The notes beneath the pieces are model-generated. The model was not told the DNA's origin. It searched no databases and was given only the letters and a program-made list of their open reading frames with translations. The translations under genes and the position numbers were made by a program. Of a stretch of 64,000 nt of DNA, positions 1 through 10,500 are shown piece after piece. Origin of the DNA: Micractinium sp. NFX-FRZ (lineage: Eukaryota; Chlorophyta; Trebouxiophyceae; Chlorellales; Chlorellaceae); NCBI GenBank assembly GCA_029339195.1, contig JAPTJF010000199.1:39807-103806 (forward strand), read 5' to 3'. Within the stretch, counting starts at the first letter, position 1. The number at the start of each line of letters is the position of its first letter.

Positions 1-1676
1 TACGGTTCAGTGGCGTCTGCTACAACCGCACCTCAGCAGCAAGCAGTCGCTATGGCACCAGCACCCACATCCGTCCACCTCCTCTCCCTGCGCCACCGCT
101 CCAAACAGCCCCTGCACCCACCTGCTGCGCCTGCACCAGCTGAGCATCGCGCCTGCTGAGCTCCCGCAGCGCCACCGCCGCCTCAGCCAGCAGCCCGCTC
201 TCAGCTCCACCCGACACATCCTCCAGCTGCTCTGCAATGCGAGACGCCTCTGCAGCCTGAACACTGACCAGCCCTGCTGGCGCTGCCGCTGCGGGTGCAC
301 GCCGCTTGGGGCTGCTCGTGGCGGAGCCTGCTTTGCTGCTGCTGCTGCCGCCATTTGGCTGCTGTTTCTGCTGCTGCTGCTGCGCTGCCGCCTCCTCTGC
401 CGCGGTTTGCGCGCCAGAGACAGAGCCGAACGTGCTGCCGCCCGCGCTGCCCGCTGCTCCCGACTTCTCAACAGTCTGCAGGCGTCGCATCTCGTGGGAC
501 TGCAGCTTCTGCAGCTGCTGCGTGGTCTGGCGGAACTCGTTGAGCGTCTGGGTCAGGCCTGCAGGCAGAGCATGGGAAGGCCGGGCAGGTGAAGGGCGCG
601 CAGCCGCAGGCGCAGCGATGAAGCAGCTGTGTTGCACAGCTTGCCACCACCTGTCGCCTTGCACAAGAGGGGCACAATGGAGCTCGTTGTGTCGAGCAAC
701 TGGAGACACCAGTCCACACGCTGTTTCCAACCAGCCACCTAATAACACCCCCGTCTTCCTGCCCTCCTCAGTTGCCAGCCACGAGCCAGCACCCACAATA
801 AACTGATAGCACAGTCACCCACTTCCACACACACAGCCTGCCCCATGACCAGCGTTGCCCTTTTCAAGCTCTGTAACCCGCGGCACCTCAGCCCAACCTT
901 ATCAAGCTCCCCCTGGCACCCACCCGCGTTCTCCTCTTCAAGCTCCGCCACCCGCTCCCGCAGCGCCTCCACCTCCCCTGCCCGCGCCTCCGCCTCCGCC
1001 AGCTTCTGGGCAGCTAGGTCCCGCTCAAACTCATCAGCCACATCCTTGAGCTTCTGAGTCTCCTGGAGGGCAGCACCCATCGTGGCCTCGAGCGACACTT
1101 GGTCCAGCCGCGCCTGGAGCGCGTCCCGCTCGTCACGCAGCCGCTGCGCAGACTGCGGGCAGGCAGGGGCGGAACAGCAGGGGTGAAGGAGGGCGAGTGA
1201 GTTTGCGGGCAGTGCGGCATCGCGGTTGGTTGGGGGGGGGGGGGAACAACTGCCAGTGGGCCCAGGTGGGGCAGGCAGCTGCACGGGACGCCTGGCAGTG
1301 CTCGTAGCGCGGCCCCGCCGGCAGTGCTGCAGGCCTCGCAGTGCACCTTCTGCCCGCAGCTGCTGCACAGCACCAACCATTGATTGAGATGGTCACACAA
1401 CTGCCTGCCGCCACCCTCGCACTCACAACCGCCGCCGCCCGCAACCGCCCGCCCAGCACCCACGTGGATGGCCTCCTCAGCAAACTGCCGGAACTCCTCA
1501 TTCTCCTGGCGCATCTTCTGAATGAAGGCCTCCACCGAAGCAAAGTCCACTGCCTCCTCGCCCAGGCCCATGGACCTCTTCAGCTCATCCACAGCGCTGA
1601 CCAGCCCGTTGAGCGACTCGCTGACCACCGCGCCGTCGCTGGCGGCGCTGACCGTCCGCTCTACCGGGTCGGCCAT
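1..1676 (-). CDS. Coiled-coil protein, unknown function (3' part missing at window edge)
   Basis: I do not recognise this protein. Three exons are visible: about 1676-1464 (71 codons, starting MADPVERTVS), about 1158-920, and about 565-122. The first donor is GTGGGT after the codon CAC. The last visible donor, at 121-120, is followed by no stop, so the gene runs off the left edge. The first two exons are rich in Glu, Gln, Arg, Leu and Ala with heptad-like spacing, as in RLRDERDALQARLDQ and RERVAELEEEN, which predicts long coiled coils. Exon 3 adds another helical stretch (LTQTLNEFRQTTQQLQKLQ), then a low-complexity Gln/Ser/Ala linker with a basic SPKRR patch. There is no transmembrane segment, signal peptide or enzyme motif. 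A cytoskeletal, centrosomal or tethering role would fit but is only a guess. The reading frame is well supported by phase continuity between exons 2 and 3. Confidence 0.6.
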
Positions 1677-2556
1677 TGCGCCGCAAGCTGCTGCTCGCAC
1701 GAAGCTGCTGCTGCTCGAGAGTGAGCTGCTGCAGGCAAGGGGAGAGGGTTGGGCGACGCTGTCGTCGATCTGGTTTCCGCTAGCTGTGCAGCCAGACTTT
1801 GATCAAGCGAAAGCACCCCGTGACTGCACTGCGCGATAATTGGCACGCGGCAAGACCCCACCCGCCGGGCCGAGAGACCTGCTCGCGGCCCTGCCGCGTC
1901 TCCGGCACGCTCAGCGCACCTCTGATCACTCTACCGCTTTCTCACAGCGTCCGCATCCACGACAAAGGGCACAAAGGCCGAGGCGGCCGCTCGCAGCGCG
2001 GCAGCGGTAATCTCGCCGGGTGTGTAGTTGCTATCCAGTCCCCCGTTCGGAGGCTTGATCAACACTGTTCTCTGGGCAGGTGCGATTGCAGGCCGCTACC
2101 GCGGCAGCCAGCTTGGCACCCAGCAGCCGCAGCGCGCCGTAGCCGCCGCCGCTTGGCGCCCGGCTGCCACAGCGTCGGCACTGCAGGACCGTCCCCGGTT
2201 GTCAGATCAGCGTTACAGAGGAAGATGTATTGAGACCATGGAGGCTGCCAAGACGAGCGGTAAAAGGCTACAAATTGGGTGGCAGCGCCCCAGGCGGTTG
2301 GGAGGCAGTTGAGGGTGAGGGGTGGGGGGCGGTACAAGGCCAGGCCAGACGTATGGTCAGGGGCAACTATCATGAAAGAAGGGAATAGCGGAATGAGGTT
2401 GACCTCCGGAGAGCGAGCACCGGTGGTCACAGCTGCAGTGTGCCGGGCATCAGTTTGTTATGGTACAGTGTGTGCCAGCGCAGGGGGAGCGCTGCGCTTT
2501 GCTTGCCACCTATGGGTGCCTGCTCGTCAGGCAGGGGCTTGCTGGCGGGTGCTTCT
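1677..2556. other. Intergenic region, no gene seen
   Basis: This stretch lies between the start of the coiled-coil gene and the stop of the small membrane-protein gene, both on the minus strand. It should hold the promoter and 5' UTR of the first and the 3' UTR of the second. A TGTAA motif on the minus strand lies near 2209-2213. Open frames here have no family signal and no splice continuity with neighbours. Confidence 0.4.
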
Positions 2557-3702
2557 TCAGAGGCCAAAGGCGGAGCCAATGGTCACACCCTCCTCCCGCG
2601 CCTTGTCACCATAGTTCATGCGCTGCACGCGGAGGGGGAGAGGGGGAGACGAAGCATGTTGAGCGAAAGCGTGGGTACTCCTGGTGCAGAGGCCAGTGCT
2701 GCGCACACGCTGCTCGACACTTCTGCTTGCACCTTGCGCCCGGCGCACCCGCACTTCATTTGCCAGCTGTCCCCGCTGTTCAGCGTGTTTCAAGAGCACC
2801 TGTGCCCGCCCAGCAGCCGCCCAGCACCGCCCTTCCACACACACACACACACACAACTTGGATGAGCAGCGCAACCCCACGCTAACCCAGCCTGCCCCAG
2901 ACCTACCCGGACCTTCACACGCCTCAGCCCCACTCATACGCACCTTGAAGGGCCGCGTCTCGTGGATCAGCAGCGCCACACCCGCCAGCCCCATGCTGCC
3001 CATCATCTTCCAGATGCGCAGCGGGTCCTCCTGGTCATACAGCGCCAGCGTGGTGCAGCAGGCCAGTGCGCCCAGCGTGACGCCGCCGTACTGCCTGCAT
3101 GGCGGCGAAACGGTGGGAGAGGGGCGGGTTGGTGGGGCGGCAGGGCACGGGCGGGGCGGGCGGGGCGGCGGGAGGGCACAGGCACAAGTCTAGTTGAGCA
3201 CAGCCGGTGGGGGGAGTGAGCGGGGCAGAGGCCGGGGCAGAGCGGTCGGCGCACCGTGTGCCCCTGCTATGCAGGGAAGACCGGCATGTGCGCTGGGCAG
3301 GACAAGAAGATGTTGTTGGCAGCCTGCTCACCAGGGGTAGTAGCGGTACCAAGGCATGGACTCGACTGGGTCCTCACACAACTCCTCTTCTGCCGCTGCC
3401 GCTGCCGCTGCCGCTGCTGGCTGGCTCTTCTGCTGCCGCCGGCGACGCAGGCCATGCTCGGCCTGCAGTAAGAGAAATACATGAGGGAAGGAAGTACAGT
3501 GCTCAGAATGGTTGTCCCTGTGTGTGGCGTGGGTACAGAGCAGCGGGAGGTGAGCCCTGGCGGCAGGCAGCGGCGGCAGCAGGCAGCTTGCACTTGCCTG
3601 CGCTGCTGCTGGTGCTGCTGCCTCGCTTTGCTGCTTCTCTGGCACGGTCTCCTTTGCAGGCGCCTCGGCGCGCTTCATGGCGGCGTCTTTGCGGCGGGCC
3701 AT
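2557..3702 (-). CDS. Small two-helix membrane protein, unknown
   Basis: The spliced model is 150 aa from four exons: 3702-3598, 3462-3332, 3094-2944 and 2622-2557. All phases close. The first intron uses a GC donor (AG|GCAAGT). The N-terminal half is charged and Ala/Glu-rich and ends in the tryptophan/tyrosine stretch MPWYRYYPWQ. Two hydrophobic segments follow, YGGVTLGALACCTTLALY (about residues 80-97) and MMGSMGLAGVALLI (about 112-125), separated by a short DQEDPLRIWK loop. The C-terminus is short and polar (NYGDKAREEGVTIG). This is a hairpin two-TM topology without a signal peptide. I do not recognise the family. A small organelle or endomembrane accessory protein would fit, but nothing in the sequence decides this. 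Confidence 0.72.
3463..3597 (-). other. GC-AG intron in the small membrane-protein gene
   Basis: The donor is GCGCAG then GCAAGT; the acceptor CTGCAG ends at 3463. The strong GC-donor consensus AG|GCAAGT is present. Confidence 0.8.
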
Positions 3703-4335
3703 TGTGTGCTGGTGTGCTGGGGTGGGCTGGGGTGGAGCTGTTAGTGGCGGGGCGTTGTAAGCGCTTCAAGTTGACTGCGGAATGCAGGGCGGGTGCAATT
3801 GGGAGCGCCTAAACTGCCAGCCCTAGGGGGCACCGGCCGGAGAGGCACTGCGCTCACCGTGCTCAGGCCTTTTGAGCAAGGGCGCCCAAGGAGGCCGGCG
3901 CTACATTCATCTGATTCTCTGAGCATGTTGATTCACCATAGTATTACAGCGGATTCAAGGAGAGGAGTTGGTGGGGGGCCAGTGGCAGGGAGCGGTACCC
4001 ACCGCCCCAAGCGCAGTATCCTGCAAGCGAGCAGAGCAGGCAGAAGACAACAGGAGCATGAGCAACGAGCGTGGATGTTCGGGTCACGGAAGTATGCCTC
4101 TCAGGGGGGTGTAAACAAGCAAGCCAGCAAGGAGTGCGGGCTGCTGGTAAAGATTCAAGGGACGGCAGTCCTGCTGCCGACAGGTGTCTTTGGAGCGGGC
4201 CCCACTGGGCCCGCCGCCACGGACGGGGCCCCAGCGGCCAGGCGCATCAACGACATCAACACAGCGACAGCGCTCTGGCAGCTGGGCACGCCTCGCAGCC
4301 GGCCGGCCAGCCTTTGTTGGGAACCGATAAGGCAT
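3703..4335. other. Intergenic region, no gene seen
   Basis: This is the upstream region of the small membrane-protein gene and the downstream region of the HhH glycosylase gene. A minus-strand TGTAA lies near 3944-3948. I see no coding continuity. Confidence 0.4.
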
Positions 4336-7323
4336 CTAGAAGTCGCCGTATGTGCGGGTCATGTCCACTGCTGCCAGCGCCGCCAGCAGGCGAGCGTACT
4401 TGGGGCGGTCCCAGCCGCACAGCTCCGCCAGCGCCTGTTGTGTGACAGAGGCGTTGGGAAGTGGTGTGGTGTAAGGAGACACGGGGCGTTATGAACGGGC
4501 AGAGTGAGAACGTGGGACTCTTTGAGCAGGCTGCGTAGGGCGAGGCAGCAGGGAGGAGCAGCGGTGGCAGCCCAGGTGGGGCCAGGCCTTGCAGGAAAGA
4601 CGTGGCCCCCTGGCAGGGCTCCCATGGGTGCCCACCGACAGCCGCCTGCACACTCCCAGCAGCCATTGAGCAGCATGAATGGTCCACTCCTACAGTCCCA
4701 GCGCAGCGCACCTGCGGGTGCTCCTTCAGGCCCACCAGGCGCGCCGCCTTGAGCGCCTTCTTGTCGCCAAACGGGAACAGCTCCTCCCAGGCCACCTGCA
4801 CCTGCAGTTGGAGGGGGGGCAGGACACACATTGACGCAGAGGATAGAGTGGGCGCACAGGGTGCCAAGCACTTTGTTGGAGCAAGCCGGTGCAGGTGCTG
4901 TAAAATTCTCCACCTGCGCCTGCAGAGGAGGGGGCAGGGCGCACAGGGCGCCAGGTGCTGTTGGCGGGCGGAACGCGGGCGCAGGGAACAGCTGCCCAGG
5001 CCACCTGCACCTGCATGGGTGAGCAGTGGGGCCGCCAGGGCGCAGGCGGCTCCGATGCGCCAAGCTGGTTCTTCCACCCCTGCACACCTAAGCCACATGC
5101 CGCCCACCCTTCCCTGCGCCCCCACCCTCCCGCTGCCCTAGGGTGGCATCTCCGCCGTCTCAACAAGGTGCCCCGCGCCCACAACCGCCACCCACACTGC
5201 CGCAGTGCACGCGGTCACACTGCAGGCCAGTCCGCCCATGCACCCCCCTCGGGTGATGCTTGCCTCACCTGCCGAAAGAAGATGTCCACCGCCCCGTCGC
5301 CCACACCCCTCAGCTTCTTCAGCAGCGCACGCTCCTGGTGCCCAACAGGGCAGGTGGATGGGGGGAAGGTGACAGAGGGAGGAGGAGGGGGTGGGGCACA
5401 AGACAGGGCAGGACGGCTCCAACAATGCCCTGCCCCCCTATACCTGCGCCGCGCTCCCGCCAGCTCACTCCATGCTTGTTTGTACGTCCCCGCCCTTTCC
5501 AGCGCCCCCTCCCGCGCCGCGCCTGCACCCCTGCCGGCCGCCACATCCTGCAGGCACATGCACACTCCTACCCACCCCCCTGGACCCCGCACCTGCGCTG
5601 CGCCCCTGCCAGCAGCCTTGGCATGAATCTGATCATCACCGCGCCGCCACATCCCCGCCTGCCCTTCTGCTCAGGTGGCCTCCGCTCGCCAGGAGTGCGG
5701 TGCAGTGTGGGGCACTCCTGGCAGCCAGCAGCGGCCGCACACGCCCTCGTACCCCCGCGGGGCCCACTTGCTCGCCCCGCCCTGCCCTGCACCCCGCACC
5801 TGCGCCGCGCTCCTGCCGGCCGCCTCCCGCAGGCGGTTCAGGTCCCCGCCGTACTGCTCCATCACCGCCTGAGCATTGCCCAGCAGGAAGCCCGCCGTCT
5901 TGTCATCTGCATGCAAACAGGAGGGAGCAGGAGGGGGCAGGAGGGGGCAGGACGGGGCAACTGGTGAAGGAGGGGCAAGAGAGGAGGAGGACAGGTGGGT
6001 TGGGGCACAAACGCACGGCTTTGTTGGCCCTTTTTCGGCGGCGCCCCCGCTCCCTGTGCAGGCAACTTGTTGTGCCACAGAACACGGCCCACCGTATCGG
6101 TCGTATCCGCTGCTGGCCAACGCCTCCCGCACCACCTCCAGCCCCGCCTGGCAGTAGGCCTGAGGGCTCATCAGCCCCGACGCCTGCAGGGCCCGGCAGG
6201 CGCCCAGCCCTGCAGGGGGAGGGGGGAGTGCAGCCGGGTGGGCAAGGGCGAAAGGTGGCGGGTAGGGGGCCTGGTGGCACGGCTTGCTGGCACATGCTCA
6301 CGTAAGAGAGCAGGCGGGGGGTGGAAGGCTTTGCTGCTAACCACATAGGCAGGGCGTGATTCCTGGCAACTCAGGTTAACCCATCCGCTCGCTGCCCCCC
6401 TTGCGCACTCCCCCTCTGCCAGCACGCTGCCTCGGGCCGCGGGGTGCCTCACCACCTCCCAGCCCGCTGCCTCCTCGCCTCCCTCTGTGGCCCCCCACCT
6501 GCATTGGACTTGATGCGGGCGCTAAAGAGCACAGAGGCACACAGCCACTGCCAGAGCGCCTCTGGGCTGCCGCTGCTCATGTCGATCTGGCGGGAGGGGG
6601 GAGCAGGAGCACAGCGTGAGGGCAGCGCGGGCAGGGCAGGCACAGCACACGCTGCTGCAGCACCCACCCTCGGGGCTGCGTTTGTGCAGGGTCGGGGGCA
6701 GGACGAGCGGGGGTGCGGAGCAGGGAGATCGGAAGCAGTGGGAGACGGATAGATCCCACCCTTTGGGTTGGAAAGGTTGCTGGAGCGCAGGGGTGGAACT
6801 GCCACAAACCTCCGCTCCCACCTTCCTTGCCTGCTCGTCAAACTAGCGGCACCCCACCCACCCACCTCACCCCACATCCCCGCCTGCCCCCCACCTGCAG
6901 CTCTTGACAGAAGCTGGAGGGGAAGCGCTTCAGTATGCGCTCCACTTTCTGGGCGGGGGTCAGCGGGCCGGGCGGGCCGCCCCTGGCATCTGCGTGCTGC
7001 GAGCTGCCGCTGGCAGCGGAGGCGGATCCCCGGCACGGCCTCGTGCTTGTTCGGTTTGTGTTGGCGGCGGCTGGCAGCGGCGGCATCAGAGGAGCTGGCA
7101 CTGATGGCACCAGAGGCACAAAATTTGGTGCCAATGGAGAGACGGGCGCAGTGGGGAGCAGCAGTGTCGGCGTGCCCGGCAGGTAGGCAGCTGTGGGTGT
7201 CAGGTCCCCGCCGCCTGTGCTCACAGTGGTTCCTCCGCCTGCTGCTGCCGCGGCGGCAGCCCCCGACAGCCGCACACGCTTCATGGGAGGCGGCAGGGGG
7301 GCTGCTGGCTGCTGGTGCGCCAT
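4336..7323 (-). CDS. HhH-GPD superfamily DNA glycosylase-like protein lacking the catalytic lysine
   Basis: Seven exons (7323-6895, 6586-6499, 6209-6093, 5906-5800, 5334-5269, 4801-4712, 4434-4336) splice in phase to 331 aa. The N-terminal third is low-complexity and Pro/Ala-rich with a basic KRVRLS patch, possibly a nuclear signal. The HhH-GPD-like domain then starts at about residue 130. It has a helix-hairpin-helix, LKKLRGVGDGAVDIFFR, followed by the helix FGDKKALKAARLVGL. In endonuclease III the hairpin GVGRK carries the lyase lysine; here the matching residue is Gly. The Asp of FGDKK falls at the spacing of the catalytic Asp of that family. There is no C-terminal four-Cys iron-sulphur loop. 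I therefore infer a monofunctional base-excision glycosylase, or a DNA-binding relative, of a type also seen in actinobacteria. An upstream in-frame Met at 7371 is a possible alternative start. Confidence 0.75.
4983..5017 (-). repeat. Degenerate copy of glycosylase exon 6 acceptor end
   Basis: On the minus strand this copies the first about 30 nt of the exon starting at 4801 (encoding VQVAWEELF) together with its acceptor. It lies about 200 nt upstream, inside the intron. Confidence 0.7.
5441..5620 (-). repeat. Three degenerate copies of glycosylase exon 4 donor end
   Basis: The real exon end is at 5800-5835 (encoding GRSAAQ, donor GTGCGG). Similar segments with the order GCCGGC...GCGGCGCAGGT recur at about 5583-5620, 5500-5555 and 5441-5465 in the following intron. 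Confidence 0.65.
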
Positions 7324-7484
7324 GGGCGCTGTCCAAGGCAGCTGGGGGGGCAGCGGTGGGGTGGCACACAAGTTCTGGGCGAAGCAACAGAATAGCCCTC
7401 TTCGTGCTCTTCACAGTTGAACAGGGTCAACAAAAACGGGCTGGGGCCGCAAGGCAACCCAACGCGCGCAGTTTGGGATTCGAA

Positions 7485-7489
7485 TTACA
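7485..7489 (-). other. Candidate polyadenylation signal (TGTAA) of the nitrate transporter gene
   Basis: TGTAA on the minus strand lies about 80 nt past the NRT2 stop. TGTAA is the usual signal in chlorophyte nuclear genes. This is the motif only, without transcript evidence. Confidence 0.45.
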
Positions 7490-7567
7490 GTGTATAGTTC
7501 AGTGCTGTTCAGGTGCCCGCCACCAGGCAGCTTCCACCCAGCTCCCAAGTTTACGGAGCCTCAGCAG

Positions 7568-10500
7568 TTACAGCACGTGGCTTCCATTTGATGCATTCGT
7601 ATCATTGCATTCATGCGAGCCTTTGGATATTGATAAGCACGTTGCCCTCGCTGCGCGGGGGGACAAGCCGTCGGCTGTGTGCTGCGCGCGCCCGCCAGGT
7701 AGGCACACCACCGCCGCTGCCTCCTTTGCTCCGCCGCTCCCATTCTGCACTTCTAATGCTGCTGCTGCGACTGCTACTGCTAGACCCGCTTTAGGCGACA
7801 CACTGCGCCAGCTCCCCCGCTGCGACTTGGACTCTGCCGCCTGCATATGGGGAGGGAGACAGCCAGGACAGGCTGGCAGGGCAGCGGTCAGGCAGGCAGG
7901 CAGTTGGCCGGGTCACTTGCAGGCAGGCATTGCAGGCAGAGCATGCGGTGGGCAGTATAACGAAGTGCAGCACAGCGCAGCTCAGCGCAGTTCTGTTGCA
8001 GCGCCAAGGCACAGCACAGCACGTCACAGCACAGCACAGCACACCACGACACAGCACACCACGGCACGGCACAGCAGCAGCCAGGCACCCAGGCGCCTGC
8101 CAGCCAGCCGCTCACAAATTTGAGCACAGAGGTGTGCAGGCCCCGCCGCCGCTCGTCCGCCGTGAAATCTCGTGAATAGTATTCTTCCTCACTCAATGCA
8201 GGGAGGGCGCCGCTGCAGCCGGGCAGCGAGCCGGGGCGCCGCGGCCAAGGCAGCATGCCACCCCTGCACGCCAGGCAGGCAGGCGGGCGTGTGGGTGGGC
8301 CAGAGCGCGATAGCGGAGGAGGGTTGCAGCGTGGTCGGCGGGGTGGCAGGTGTGCACGAATGCAGGCACTCGAGCCAGCAGGGCAGGGAGGCAGCCTTCA
8401 AGCCGTCAGGACAGCAAGCACAAAGGCAGGCACCAAAGAAGGCAGGTGGGAGAGTAAGCGTCGCTCACCACATGGGGAAGTGGATCGTGAAGAGGAGGCA
8501 GGTCATGCCAAGGGAAGTGAGGCCCTGCAGGCCCAGGACAAAGTATACTTACGCGAGAAAGACGAGGGAGAGGAGGGAAATGAGCTAGCAACAATAGGCG
8601 GGAGTGTACCTGCCGGCTGCCTGCCAGCACACACTTCCCCCCGCCCAGGTCCCCAGCCAGCCAGCCCAGCAGCCCAGCCACCAGAGCAGTTTGCGCGCAC
8701 CATGCGCAGGAAGCCCTGGCTCCAGTCGATGCTGCTGCCGGTGAAGTAGAGCGCTTGAAGCAGGATGGCGCCTGCAAAACGTCCAAGGGTTGCAGTATGA
8801 TGCTACAATCTGTCTACTTGGACGTCTCCTCATACACGGATGCACGTGCATCTCCCCAGGTGCTGATCGAACTCCAAATGCACCCCCTCGATGCCGCTAC
8901 AGCCCCCCATCTCCACCCTTGCCCCTCCATCACCAGCTGGCCCGCCACGCTGCCCAGCTCACCCAGAGAGCTGCCAGACCCCACTATGCCACTGGTGGCG
9001 CCAAGACCTGCAGGCTCAGGGTGGCAGCGCAGAGTTGAGGTGAAGACGCGGCAGTTGGGAGCCCTGAGCTCCGTGGCAGCGGCTGTGCCACCCTGGCGCA
9101 GCGTGGCAGACACCCCCGCACCTCTCCGCGAGATGAAAGGCACTACGCCATACAGTGCCCCTGCGGGATGAGCAGCAGGCAGCAAAGGGAGCGCATTGTT
9201 TCAGAACATTGCCAAGGCTGGAGCGCTTCTCACGCCAGAGCTTTCGCCTCTGCTCCGCGTTCGCCTTGTGCCCCGAACCACCCCCTCTTTAGTTTGCCCC
9301 ATGCCAGTGTAGGGGTCTCTCACCAGAGGCGGCGGTGACTGTGATGGCCATGCACACAGCCACAACCATGGTGCCCCCCAGGCTGCCGCCCGTCTGTGAG
9401 AGGCCGCAGCAGAAGGCGGCGGCGGCGCTTTGCAGCACCCACAGCACCCACAGCCGGCCGCGCATGCCAAATCTGCGGGCGGCGGGCAGAGCAGGAGCGG
9501 AGGCCCGTGCGTCAAGGCAAGCATCCGAGGCAGATCACAGGACAGACCAAGGGGTGTGCCCGCCAGCGCAGCCTCCGCTTGCGACCCATGCAGCACGCGA
9601 GGCCGCCGCGCTGCGCTGAGTCAGCTCTCTAATTGTGCGCCCCTGAGGCGACGCCAGGACAGCGCACTCTGACAAATTGCGCGTTGCCCTCAGATGCTTG
9701 CGAGTGCATTGCCAAGCCCGTCACGTAAACACACTCCACCCCTGCCCCGCCCCTGCACAGCGACCTTCGGCTGACCTCCGCCGCCTCCCCCTGCCCGCAT
9801 GGCAACCCTCCCACATGACACCGTCCCCTGTGCCCACCTGGCGGCGGCACGATCCGACAGGATGCCGCCGGCGGGGCGCGAAAAAATGTTGCACAGGCTG
9901 AAGACGGAGGCAAGCGCTCCTGCCTGGATCAGGCTGGTGCTGAACTGGTCGTAAATGTACTGGGACAGTACTGCAGGAGGGCAGGGGTATGGAGGTACAA
10001 GGGAGGAGACGTTTAAAATCAGAGGGTCAGAGGGAGGGCCGCGCTTGGTGATGGCAGCCTGGAGAGAGCGCGAGTGCCGTGCACAGGGCCCGCCGCAGGC
10101 CTGCTGCCCGCCCCTCACCGTTGTTCATGGTCAATTCAGTGCCGAATGAGAATCCATATACAATGCACTGCAGCAGGGCGTGCCAAGGCGGCAGGCAGGG
10201 GTGGTTTGAGACGCAGGGGCTGCAGGGGTGGGCTGGGCGGGGGGAGGGCTCCATGCACGGTGCACGCAAGGCTCGGCGAGGGCACAGCCAGCAGGGTGCA
10301 GCCCTGGGGACAAAGCGCAAGACCTGCCAAGGGCACAGATGCGGCTGCCAGGCTGGCACAGGATGGTGACAGGATGGCGACAGGCTGGGCCAGGAGGGCA
10401 CATGCAGCGACAGAACGACACATGCAGGCAGCGGGGCAGACCAGAGGTGGCGCAGGGTGGCACAGGCGTGGGACAGGGGGTGGTATAGGATGGCACAGGC

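Noticed and set aside
6768..8123. A 451-codon plus-strand open frame
   Set aside because: It is a shadow across the NRT2 end and glycosylase start, both of which are solidly supported on the minus strand; composition is simple-repeat-driven and no domain is visible.
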